This document shows, piece by piece, positions 1 through 8,923 of a stretch of DNA of 64,000 nt (the stretch's first letter is position 1; each line of letters opens with the position of its first letter). A program made the position numbers and the translations under genes. The notes below the pieces were generated by a model. The model worked only from the letters and a program-made list of their open reading frames with translations. It ran no database searches and was not told the DNA's origin. Source of the stretch: an uncultured Myxococcales bacterium (GTDB lineage: Bacteria > Myxococcota_A > UBA9042); assembly GCA_903929795.1 (NCBI GenBank), contig CAIYWC010000021.1, positions 1-64,000 on the forward strand. The letters are read 5' to 3'.

Positions 1-10
1 AGGAATCCCA

Positions 11-150
11 ACGGGCAGCCGAAGGTGGGGCGGGCGCAGCCAAAGCTGCGGGACCGCATGTGGACGTGCGTCCGGGTGACTCCGGCGCTTCGGCGGGGTG
101 GGCCATTTTCTCGGGGCGGAGGGCCCCGGCGAAGCCGGAACTTCGACCTT
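11..150 (+). repeat. Dispersed intergenic repeat, family 2, copy 1
   Basis: Shares GGGACCGCAT..GTGGACGTGCGTCCGGG....GCGCTTCGGCGGGGTGG....CCCCGGCG with 54871-55015; boundaries approximate. Confidence 0.6.
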
Positions 151-361
151 TCTGCCCTGGGGGCGGTTCGGCCAGTGGCCGGGACCAGAATGACCCGCGA
201 ACCGTGGCAGCGCCCACCGCCCTGTACAAGCTGGCCCGATTCGATTCCCGTCAATTGATCGGTTGGACAGATGCGCTTGTATGGGGCGCCGCCGGGAGGT
301 ACGCCGCGGTTCCGCCGGGTTTGCTCTCGAACTTCGCTCAGCGCCCATCGCTTCCCGGCAC

Positions 362-384
362 GCGCGATCAGTTTTTGATCGCGC
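362..384. other. Perfect 9-bp inverted repeat (GCGCGATCA-gtttt-TGATCGCGC)
   Basis: Direct reading; no T-tract follows, so not a classical terminator. Confidence 0.7.
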
Positions 385-631
385 CGTCCTGAATTCTTGG
401 ACACCGTGTCGGCAACGTTGACCCGCAGTCCTGGCTGGCAGGTCGACCACGCGACAACGGGCGGCCGCGTTCGGTGACTTTGGCGAAGCCGGTGCGCGTT
501 TCACAGCAAACTTGACATTCATCTACTCCACGGATGACGCGTCAAACCCGGCCGCTCCAGCCGCCAATTGACACGACCGCCGACAATCGCCACATTGCCG
601 GTGCATCCCGAGCGTCGCGGAGCCATCGGCC

Positions 632-3600
632 ATGTTCGTTTCGTCTCGCAGCCTTTGCCGCGCCGCAGGCCTCGCCTTGGTCCTCGCCGCGTGCGGTTCG
701 CCGGCCGCAATCGACGGCGGCGCGCCGGTGGCCGACGCGGCTGACGCCCAGGATGCCGCGCTTGCCGACGACGCGGGCAGCACCGACGCCACGATCACCG
801 ACGTGGCCAAGCCAGCCGACGCGGACGCGCTTGCCGCCGACGCGGAATTGGCGCCAGATGCCGATGCTGCAGCCGACAGCGCCGATGCCGCGGATGTGCC
901 GGTTCCCGCCGATGCGCCGGATGCCGGAGCCGACGTCCCGGTTACCGATGCCGATGCCGATGCACCGAGCGATGCGACAGCCACAAGTGACGCCGACGCC
1001 GCGTCTGCCGTCGAGGATGCGGCAGCCGATGTGGGCGAGGAGGTCGCCGATGCCGGTCCGGATGCCGGCGATGCGGGGTCGGATCTGGCCGCGGACGCGG
1101 ATGCCGGTGCGACGGACGCGACCACTGACGCCGATGCAGACAGCGACAGCGCAGCGCAAGACGCGGAAGTCGCCGACGCTGAATCTGACGCCGATGCCGC
1201 CGCGGCTTGTACCTGGTTTGCGCCCTGTGTACCGACCAACCCCTGCCACGCCGGCCACTGGATCTGCCCGGCGAGCGGCGCCAGCTGCGTCGATCTGAAC
1301 ACGAACTTGGCCGACGGCGCCCCCTGCGCAGGCACCGGCGCGTGCGTCGCGGGCGCGTGCCAGGTCTGCGGCGGCGCGTGCACGCCGAGCTTTTCGCCAT
1401 GCCATGTCGGCATCATCACCTGCAGCGGCGCCAGCGCGACGTGCACCGACACCGGCGCCAATGTCGCGGATTTGACGCCCTGCGAGGGCGCTTTTCTCTG
1501 CACCGCCGGCGCGTGCGCGCCCTGCACCGACTTTGCGCCCTGCATGCCCGCCGACCCCTGCCACACGGGCTACCTCACCTGCGGCGGCGGCCTCGCGGCG
1601 TCGTGCGTGGACACCGCCCAGCCCGGCGCGGATGGCATCGCGTGCGGCAGCGGCCAGACCTGCAGCAGTGGCACCTGCGCGGCGGGACCCTACACTCTCG
1701 CCATCTTCAGCGGCGGCGGGCAAAGCGCGTGGGTCGACGACGACCTGGCCAGCCCGGTCGTGCTTGTGCTGAACGACGCCGGCGGCAAGCCGCTGGCCAA
1801 CGCGCCGCTGAGCGTCCAGGCACCGGAGGGCGCGATCGCCACGCCGGCGTCCACCCTGACGGACGCTAACGGTCAAGCGTCCTTTGCGCTGCGTCTAAAC
1901 CTGAAAGTGAACCCGACGGTCCAGTTCACCGCCAACGGCCCGGGCGGCGCGCAGTTGCCGCTGGTGTTCGCGGCGACCGGCCCGGTCGAAGGCACGATCT
2001 TCGCCGCCGTGAACCGCGACGGCCCGAGCGTGGAGGCGATGAGCGGCGTCGGTACGCAGGCGACACTCGACCAGACGCGCGGCCTGGCCGTCAGCAGCGG
2101 CGGCACCGTCTATTTCGGCGAGGCCGGCAACGGCGGCTTTGGCAACTGCTACCTCAAGAGCCTGTCGCCGCTGGGCGAAATGGCGACGCTCGCCGGCACG
2201 GGCAAATGCGGCTTCGGCGGCGACGGCGGTCCAGCCAGCGCGGCGCAGCTCACGACCGCGAGTGACATCGCCCTGGACGAAGCGGCCGGCGCGCTCTACT
2301 TTGCCGACACGGGCAACAACCGCGTGCGGCGGATCGACCTCGCCAGTGGCGTCATCACCACGCTCGCCGGCGGCGGCACGCCCACCACCGGGCTTTGGGG
2401 CGACGAAGGCCCCGCCAGCGCCGCAATCCTCAAAGCGCCCACGCGCCTGAGCTTTGGCCCCGCGCCTCTGCCCGCCACCGGTAACGCGCTCTACGTCAGC
2501 GACGACGGCCACGGCACCCTGCGCTGGATCGACAGCGGCGGCACCATCCACTTGGTGCTCGCCCCGCAAACCGGCGACTGCGCAAAGGACGACCTGCTCT
2601 TCACCGGTTGCTCCGCCGGTTGCGACGTGGCGTTCGGCAAATCCGGCGAACTGTTCTTCACCGGCGGCGGATGCGGCGCCAGCACCGGCACGCCCGAGAA
2701 CGGCCTCTGGACCGACGTCATCTTCCGGCGCGGCGCGGACGGCAGCTTGAGCCGCGCGGCCGGCGTCTACGCGTACGACACCGGCGACGGCACGCCGGCC
2801 AACACCAGCTTTGTCCAAGCGGACTTGCTGGCCATGGACCCGGGCGGCAACCTGTTCTTTGCCGGCTATCAGGCGCAACAAGTGCGGCGCATCGACGGCC
2901 GCAGCGGCCTGGTCACCACGCTCGCCGGCGGCATCGGCCAGTACGGCACATCGGGCAGCTACGTGCCGGGCCCGCAAGCCAAGCTCATCTTGCCGGTCGG
3001 CCTCGCGCTCAGCCCAGACTTGAACCTCTATTTCAGCGACGGCAACCAGGTGCGCGTGCTCTGGGCGGTCGGCCATCCGCTGCCGAGCGACGTGACGCTG
3101 GTCGACGCCTCCGACCCGCTGACGGCCTTCGCCCTCGATGCGCCCTTCGCAGGCACGCGCGCGCGCGTGCAGCAGGCGCCCAATGCCGAGCCGGTGCCGG
3201 GCGTGGCCGTGCACTGGACCGCGATCGACGCGGGCGCAGGCGTGCGTAAGCCCATCTATCTGACTGATACGCAAGGCAATTCCACGCCAGAAGGCCGCGT
3301 CGGCTTGAGCGCCAAGATGTACACGCTGCGCGCCGAGGCGTTTGATATCCACCAGCAGCCGCTGCCCGGTAGCCCCGTGGACTTGACGATCGCCGCCACC
3401 GGCGTCGCAAACGACTCCATCTTCGGCGCTTTCGCGGTCGACCCCGTCGGAATGCTGAACGGCGCGGCGACGCTCGCCAACACCGTCGCCGTTGACGTCG
3501 CCGCAAGCGCTGACGGCAGCCTGTACATCGCCGGCAGTTGCGCCGTGTTCGCGGTCAGGCTGCCGGGCGCCGCCGAGTTGATCGCCGGCGACGGCGTGGA

Positions 3601-4465
3601 CTGCACATTCGACGACGGCAAAGGCATCGCCGCCAACGCGCGCCTCAGCCCGGACACGCTCGCGCTCGACGACGCCAAGCACCTGCTCTACGTCGGCGAG
3701 TTCAGCACCGGCCGCATCGCGGTCGTCAACCTGCAGACCGGCAGCCTGGCCACGTTCGCCGGCGGCGGGACGGCCACCGCCAAGCCCTGGGGCGACGGCG
3801 GCCTCGCGACCGACGCCACGCTCCAGACGCCCAACTCCCTCGCGCTCGGCAACGGCGGCCTCTACATCGCCGATGCCGGCCGCAACCAGATCCGCTTCGT
3901 CGACGGCAGCGGCATCATCTCCACCCTGCCCGTCGCGCAAGCCGACTGCAGCTGGGGCACGGGCTGCACCGCGGCCATCCCCGGCATGTGCTGGCCGCGC
4001 GATCTGGCGTGGGACAGCGCCGACGGCCAGCTCCTCATCAGCGCCGCCGCCTGCGGTCCGGTCGCCGGCGACGCGTCCGCCATCCTGTCCTTCCAGCCCG
4101 GCGACACGCAAGCGCACTGGTACGCGGGCGCCACGCTTGGCACCGGCAACAGCGCCGACGGCACGCCGATCCTCGGCGCCGAATTCGGCATCTACGCCGA
4201 CACCGTGTCCATCGGCTACGACCCCGGCGGCGTTCTGCACGTCTTCGTCGCATATTCCTATGACGTCCGGTTGCGCAAAATCGTCGACGGCAAAGTCTAC
4301 ACGGTCGCCGGCGTCCAGAATCCGCAGCCCGGCGCGTCGCCAGGCAACTACGGCCCGCTCAGCGCCGCGCAATTCAGCTATCCCATTGAATTCACGTTTA
4401 TTCCGCCCGGCGGCTTGGGCAAGCTGGCAATCATCGACGACGGCATGTTGCGGCTTGTCTGGTAG
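632..4465 (+). CDS. Large lipoprotein: lipobox, Asp/Ala-rich linker, Cys-rich repeats, NHL-type beta-propeller repeats
   Basis: N-terminus MFVSSRSLCRAAGLALVLAAC; about 150 aa of D/A low complexity; repeated NNRVRRIDLASGVITTLAGGG motifs. Confidence 0.85.
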   Translation: MFVSSRSLCRAAGLALVLAACGSPAAIDGGAPVADAADAQDAALADDAGSTDATITDVAKPADADALAADAELAPDADAAADSADAADVPVPADAPDAGADVPVTDADADAPSDATATSDADAASAVEDAAADVGEEVADAGPDAGDAGSDLAADADAGATDATTDADADSDSAAQDAEVADAESDADAAAACTWFAPCVPTNPCHAGHWICPASGASCVDLNTNLADGAPCAGTGACVAGACQVCGGACTPSFSPCHVGIITCSGASATCTDTGANVADLTPCEGAFLCTAGACAPCTDFAPCMPADPCHTGYLTCGGGLAASCVDTAQPGADGIACGSGQTCSSGTCAAGPYTLAIFSGGGQSAWVDDDLASPVVLVLNDAGGKPLANAPLSVQAPEGAIATPASTLTDANGQASFALRLNLKVNPTVQFTANGPGGAQLPLVFAATGPVEGTIFAAVNRDGPSVEAMSGVGTQATLDQTRGLAVSSGGTVYFGEAGNGGFGNCYLKSLSPLGEMATLAGTGKCGFGGDGGPASAAQLTTASDIALDEAAGALYFADTGNNRVRRIDLASGVITTLAGGGTPTTGLWGDEGPASAAILKAPTRLSFGPAPLPATGNALYVSDDGHGTLRWIDSGGTIHLVLAPQTGDCAKDDLLFTGCSAGCDVAFGKSGELFFTGGGCGASTGTPENGLWTDVIFRRGADGSLSRAAGVYAYDTGDGTPANTSFVQADLLAMDPGGNLFFAGYQAQQVRRIDGRSGLVTTLAGGIGQYGTSGSYVPGPQAKLILPVGLALSPDLNLYFSDGNQVRVLWAVGHPLPSDVTLVDASDPLTAFALDAPFAGTRARVQQAPNAEPVPGVAVHWTAIDAGAGVRKPIYLTDTQGNSTPEGRVGLSAKMYTLRAEAFDIHQQPLPGSPVDLTIAATGVANDSIFGAFAVDPVGMLNGAATLANTVAVDVAASADGSLYIAGSCAVFAVRLPGAAELIAGDGVDCTFDDGKGIAANARLSPDTLALDDAKHLLYVGEFSTGRIAVVNLQTGSLATFAGGGTATAKPWGDGGLATDATLQTPNSLALGNGGLYIADAGRNQIRFVDGSGIISTLPVAQADCSWGTGCTAAIPGMCWPRDLAWDSADGQLLISAAACGPVAGDASAILSFQPGDTQAHWYAGATLGTGNSADGTPILGAEFGIYADTVSIGYDPGGVLHVFVAYSYDVRLRKIVDGKVYTVAGVQNPQPGASPGNYGPLSAAQFSYPIEFTFIPPGGLGKLAIIDDGMLRLVW

Positions 4466-4467
4466 CG

Positions 4468-5994
4468 CTAACCGCCCGGCTTGAGCCCGAGGTCCAGCAA
4501 GACCTGCGGAATCGTGTGCAGTTCCCGGCCCTTGGTCACAAACCGCTCATCGCCCTGCATCGCGACCTGGCTGCGCACGGCGTCCGACTGCACCGACGTG
4601 CAAAACACCACCGGCCCCGCGTACCCCTGCGCGCGCATGGCCTTGAGCGTGTGCATCCCGTCCATCCCCGGCATCAGCATGTCCAGCACCACCGCCGCCG
4701 GCGCCGGCTGTTCGCGCAGCCAGTTCAGCGCCGCCTGGCCCGACGACACCGTCGTGCAGTGCCACCCGGCGTTTTGCAAAATCAACCGCAGCAGGTTGCG
4801 AATCGACTCGTCGTCGTCGATTACCAGCACGCGCCCCAGCACCGGCATCAGCGGCCGCGGCGTCGCGGTCGTCGGCGGTTCCTGCATCGGGTCGCCCGGC
4901 TCCAGCTTGGACGGGTGGCCCTTGCGCGGCCGCAGTTCCGGCGACTCGTCCGCCCAGGCCATCGGCTCCTGCGGCGTCAGCCGCAGCGTCAGCTCCACCG
5001 CGCGCATCGTCCTGCTCACCGCGCGCGAGGCATCCGTCAGGTGCAGCGCCGCCCAGGCATCGTGGACCTCGGCGCGGATCGCTTCCCACAGCTCCACGAC
5101 TTCCGCCATCGACTGCGGCCGATCCTCCCGCGATTTCGCCAGCATCGAGAGCACCAGCTGGTCCAGCACCGGCGGGATCCAGCGCCCCTTGCGGTGCGAG
5201 CTGGGCCGCGGCACAGCGTCCTGCACGTGCATCCGCATCAATTCCACGGACTTGTCGGAGACAAAGGGCAGCGTGCCGGTCAGCATCTCGTAGAGCACGA
5301 TGCCGAGCCCGTAGACGTCCGCGCGCAGGTCGATCTCCTTGCGCAGCACCTGCTCCGGGCTCATCGACAGCGCGGTCCCGACGACGCGGCTGGCATCATG
5401 GGTCGCCGCCTCGCCCGGCAGCGGCCGCGCGCGGGCGACGCCAAAATCGAGAATACACGCGTGAAAACCACCGGCTGCGCCCGCATCGCGTACCAGGTGC
5501 ACGTTCTCCGACTTGATGTCGCAGTGCACGATCCCCAGCGCGTGCGCCGCCGCCAGCGCCGCCGCCGACTGGGTCAGCACCGTGTCGATGTCGACGATCG
5601 GCAGCACGGTCTCGCGCCCCAGCCGCTCCAGCAGGCTCTCGCCTTCCAGCAGCGGCATGACGATGAAGTGGCCGACCCGAGGATCGTGACCAAAATCAAT
5701 CACTTCCACGACATTCGGATGACGCACAACGGCCGCCGCGCGCACTTCCTGGCGAAACCGCTCGACTTGCCGCGCATCGACCGCGCGCGCCGCGTGCAGG
5801 ATCTTGACGGCGAAATCGCGCGGCAGGCGCTGGTGCTCGGCGCGATAAACCGTGCCAAAACCGCCGCGCCCGATGACCGACGCGAGCTTGTAACGGTCCT
5901 CGATCACATGGCCAATCGCCTGATCTACGTCCAAAGCGGACGCAGGCGCAGATGCAAGCGCAGACCGTGGCGGATCTTGCGGCGGAATCGTCAT
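4468..5994 (-). CDS. Serine/threonine protein kinase with C-terminal response-regulator receiver domain
   Basis: IGRGGFGTVYRAEH, FAVKILH, HCDIKSENV, DFGVARA; C-terminal VLVIDDDES...VVLDMLMPGMDG...FVTKGRE. ATG at 5994 preferred over the upstream ORF extension. Confidence 0.88.
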   Translation of the reverse strand: MTIPPQDPPRSALASAPASALDVDQAIGHVIEDRYKLASVIGRGGFGTVYRAEHQRLPRDFAVKILHAARAVDARQVERFRQEVRAAAVVRHPNVVEVIDFGHDPRVGHFIVMPLLEGESLLERLGRETVLPIVDIDTVLTQSAAALAAAHALGIVHCDIKSENVHLVRDAGAAGGFHACILDFGVARARPLPGEAATHDASRVVGTALSMSPEQVLRKEIDLRADVYGLGIVLYEMLTGTLPFVSDKSVELMRMHVQDAVPRPSSHRKGRWIPPVLDQLVLSMLAKSREDRPQSMAEVVELWEAIRAEVHDAWAALHLTDASRAVSRTMRAVELTLRLTPQEPMAWADESPELRPRKGHPSKLEPGDPMQEPPTTATPRPLMPVLGRVLVIDDDESIRNLLRLILQNAGWHCTTVSSGQAALNWLREQPAPAAVVLDMLMPGMDGMHTLKAMRAQGYAGPVVFCTSVQSDAVRSQVAMQGDERFVTKGRELHTIPQVLLDLGLKPGG

Positions 5995-6096
5995 GCGACA
6001 AAAGATAACCCCATCGCAGGGTTTTGCAACACATGCGCGGCCGGACTTGTGAAAGGCCAATCGGCCCGCTAGATTGGCCGGCCCCGGGAGGTGACG

Positions 6097-6987
6097 ATGC
6101 ATCCAGAGACAACGGACCAGGCGCAGGGCGAAATCCGCCGCGTGGTCGTGATCGGCGCGGGCACCATGGGCCACGGCATCGCGCACGTGTGCGCGGCGGC
6201 GGGCTATGAGGTGTGGCTGAACGATGTCGCGGCGGCGGCGATCGACGACGGGCTGACCAAAATCCAGCAGAACCTGGCGATCGGCGTGCAAAAGGCCAAG
6301 CTGACCCAGGCGGCGGCCGATGCCACGCGCGCGCGCCTGCACGCGGAGCCGGATCTGCGGGTGGCGGCGTCGCTGGCGGATCTGGTGATCGAGGCGGCAC
6401 CGGAAAACGCCGCGCTGAAGCGGCGGATTTTCCAGACCGTGACAGAGACGCTGCCGGCGGGCGCGCTGCTGGCGAGCAACACGAGCTCGATTCCGCTGCG
6501 CCAGCTGGCGGTGGACCTGCCGCGGCCGGATCGGTTCCTGGGGCTGCATTTTTTCAATCCGGTGCACCTGCAGCCGCTGCTGGAAGTGGTGCGGGCGGAG
6601 GCGACGTCTGATGCGGCGCTGGCGAGCGCGCTGGCGTTTGCGCGGCAGCTGGGCAAGGAGCCGATCGTGGTGCGGGACGTGGCGGGCTTCGCGTCGTCGC
6701 GGCTGGGGCTGGCGCTCGGGCTGGAGGCGATCCGGATGCTGCAAGAAGGCGTGGCCAGTGCGGCGGACATCGACAAGGCGATGGAGCTGGGCTACCGGCA
6801 CCCCATGGGCCCGCTGAAGCTGACGGATCTCGTGGGGTTGGACGTTCGACTGGCGATCGCGGAGACGCTGGCGCGCGAGATCGACCCGGTGCGGTTCGCG
6901 CCGCCGCAGCTGCTGCGCGATCTGGTCGCCGCTGGCAAGCTGGGCAAGAAAACCGGCGAGGGATTCTACAAGTATGGCGAGCGGTAG
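6097..6987 (+). CDS. hbd: 3-hydroxyacyl-CoA (3-hydroxybutyryl-CoA) dehydrogenase
   Basis: VVVIGAGTMGHGIAHVCAAAGYEV Rossmann motif, SNTSSIPL, GLHFFNPV; GGGAGGT RBS before ATG. Confidence 0.9.
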   Translation: MHPETTDQAQGEIRRVVVIGAGTMGHGIAHVCAAAGYEVWLNDVAAAAIDDGLTKIQQNLAIGVQKAKLTQAAADATRARLHAEPDLRVAASLADLVIEAAPENAALKRRIFQTVTETLPAGALLASNTSSIPLRQLAVDLPRPDRFLGLHFFNPVHLQPLLEVVRAEATSDAALASALAFARQLGKEPIVVRDVAGFASSRLGLALGLEAIRMLQEGVASAADIDKAMELGYRHPMGPLKLTDLVGLDVRLAIAETLAREIDPVRFAPPQLLRDLVAAGKLGKKTGEGFYKYGER

Positions 6988-7111
6988 CCGCTTGGTCCCG
7001 GCGTGAACGGACTCGCCATGTGACAATTTTCGCCGGGCCGCGGCAAAAGTCGGGGGTCCGCGAATACAGGGTGCCCACCCGGTGCGCGGGAGGGCTCCAC
7101 GCGCGGCGCCA

Positions 7112-7252
7112 CGCAAACATGCCGACCGAAGTTCGCGATCAACCGTTCTCGATCCGAGGCGTGCCACCGGAAGTGCACGCTCTCGGTCCCAGTCCGAAAT
7201 GCGCCAGGTCTGAACGACGAATTTCGGTGTCCGACAGCGGTCGGCGTGCATG
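7112..7252 (+). repeat. Dispersed intergenic repeat, family 1, copy A
   Basis: GCAAACATGCCGACCGAAGTTCGCGATC...GCGTGCCACCGGAAGTGCACGCT...CAGTCCGAAATGC; aligns with 23366-23508 (minus) and 53168-53320. Confidence 0.75.
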
Positions 7253-7258
7253 GAGCCG

Positions 7259-8575
7259 CTACTTCGGCTCGGGCTCCTGCAGCTGCGGCAGCCGGAGTGC
7301 GAACGGGAGGATCAGCATCGACGGAATCGCCACGCTGAACGACAACAAAAAAAGCCGCGTGTAGCCGATATGCTCGACAATTTCGCCGGCCCTGGCGCCC
7401 AGCGTCGCGCCGCCGAGGCTGGTCAGCGCCGTCGCGATGGCATAGTGCGCGGCCTTGAAGCCCGGATTGCAGGTCCGCAGGGCGAACACGATGAGCGCGG
7501 AAGCGCCGAGACCGCCGGCGAACTGCTCGAAAGAATAGATGAAAGCCACGACAGGCAGGCCAGGCGCCGCGTGGGCCGGGTCTACCTTGGCGCGGGCGAC
7601 GGACCAGGCGAGCCACACATACAGCCAGATGTTCAGGTTCATGCCCAGCGTCAGCGGCCAAACGGTGCGCCGCCAGCCGTATTTCTGAATCGCCCACGCG
7701 GAGGCCAGCGAGCCAGAAGTGAGCGCCGCGCTGCCGAGAATGCCGCCAATCCACGCCAAATCCGGTTTAGATACGCCAACTTCCCGCATCAGGAACGTCG
7801 TGTTCAACGCGAACATCAGCTGGTCGCCGAGCTTGTAGGTCACCAGCAGCGCCAGCACGAGCGCAATCCCCGGTTGGCGCCGATAGCTCAGAAACGCGCG
7901 GCCGAAACCGCGCAGCGCGTCCGGCATCGACGTGCGCTGCGCGCGGGCGATCTCGACGCGCGGCAGGACCATTGTGTGAAAAATCCATAGGATCGCCAGC
8001 GCGATCGCGCCGACGCCAAAGCCCCAGTGCCAGCCGATCCAGCCCGTGAGCGCCAGGAGCGCGCTGCGCACGAACAGCTTGGCGATCTGGAACGCGAGGC
8101 TGCGCAGGCCGGTGTAGGCCGCCTGATCGGCGGGATCGGTAATGGCCTCCATGTAGTAGCCGTCGATCGCGATGTCGTGCGTGGCGGCGAAAAGGGCAAG
8201 GACCGCGAGCGTGGCGATCGCCGCCTGCAGGAGCCCGCTGCCGCTTGCCGCCGCCGCCGTCCGCGGTCCACCTGCCAAAAGCAGCGCCAGCAGGCCAAAT
8301 CCGACGACGAGCCCGCCCTCGACGACCAGCAGCCAGCGCCGCTTGGTGCCCCAGCAATCGACCGCGGGCGCCCAGAGGAATTTCAGGCTCCAGGCGAGGC
8401 CAAAATAGTTGAGGTAGCCGATCCACGCCTCTTTGACGCCAATGTCCGTCAGGTAAGCCGCGAACAGGAAGTTGATGAGCATGAACGGCAGGCCCTGCGC
8501 GAAATAGGTCGTCGAGACCCAAGTCCGCGTCAGTGCGGCGGAACGTGCGGGCGGAGCGCTGGCGGCGGTGGTCAT
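7259..8575 (-). CDS. MFS transporter, AmpG/PAT-like
   Basis: TYFAQGLPFMLINFLFAAYLTDIGVKEAWIGYLNYFGLAWSLKFLWAPAVD; about 12 hydrophobic segments. Confidence 0.8.
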   Translation of the reverse strand: MTTAASAPPARSAALTRTWVSTTYFAQGLPFMLINFLFAAYLTDIGVKEAWIGYLNYFGLAWSLKFLWAPAVDCWGTKRRWLLVVEGGLVVGFGLLALLLAGGPRTAAAASGSGLLQAAIATLAVLALFAATHDIAIDGYYMEAITDPADQAAYTGLRSLAFQIAKLFVRSALLALTGWIGWHWGFGVGAIALAILWIFHTMVLPRVEIARAQRTSMPDALRGFGRAFLSYRRQPGIALVLALLVTYKLGDQLMFALNTTFLMREVGVSKPDLAWIGGILGSAALTSGSLASAWAIQKYGWRRTVWPLTLGMNLNIWLYVWLAWSVARAKVDPAHAAPGLPVVAFIYSFEQFAGGLGASALIVFALRTCNPGFKAAHYAIATALTSLGGATLGARAGEIVEHIGYTRLFLLSFSVAIPSMLILPFALRLPQLQEPEPK

Positions 8576-8618
8576 GAACGGCTCGGGTGGCAGGGACCAC
8601 GCCGCCCGAGATTATCCG

Positions 8619-8801
8619 TCAACCGGGCCGAGGCAAGTTTTCGTCGGACTTCTGGTCGACGCGCTCGTCGTCGTGCAGCGCGCGCATGCCCGGCGTACGC
8701 ACGTCGTCAAACTGGCCGCCGCGCACCGCCCACAGAAAGGCCGCAACTGCCGAACCGGACAGCAGAATCGCCAGTGGGACCACGATGTACAGGACGCTCA
8801 T
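8619..8801 (-). CDS. ccoS: cbb3 oxidase assembly protein CcoS
   Basis: MSVLYIVVPLAILLSGSAVAAFLWAVRGGQFDDVRTPGMRAL; downstream of ccoI. Confidence 0.9.
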   Translation of the reverse strand: MSVLYIVVPLAILLSGSAVAAFLWAVRGGQFDDVRTPGMRALHDDERVDQKSDENLPRPG

Positions 8802-8923
8802 CGGCTGCCTCCGGTCGGCGGGCGGCTCGCCAAGGGGTGGCTGGGGGTGCTAGTCCCCCCCACCGCGAGCGGAGCGGGCCAAAAGCCAATCGCCAGCGGA
8901 ACCACGATGTACAGCACGCTCAT
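8798..8923 (-). CDS. 41-aa ORF whose N-terminus duplicates that of CcoS
   Basis: MSVLYIVVPLAIGFWPAPLAVGGTSTPSHPLASRPPTGGSR*; ATGA overlaps with ccoI stop and ccoS start; 33/36 nt identical to the ccoS 5' end. Confidence 0.5.
   Translation of the reverse strand: MSVLYIVVPLAIGFWPAPLAVGGTSTPSHPLASRPPTGGSR

Noticed and set aside
1895-4372. 825-aa minus-strand ORF
   Set aside because: Antisense shadow of the NHL-repeat lipoprotein; Arg/Ala-rich, no domain
5995-7251. Upstream extension of the kinase ORF on the minus strand
   Set aside because: Overlaps hbd on the opposite strand completely; kinase domain begins just after ATG 5994
8820-8860. GGGGG-TGCTAGT-CCCCC hairpin as terminator between ccoI and ccoS
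   Set aside because: Lies within a coupled micro-ORF and has no T-tract, so unlikely to be an intrinsic terminator
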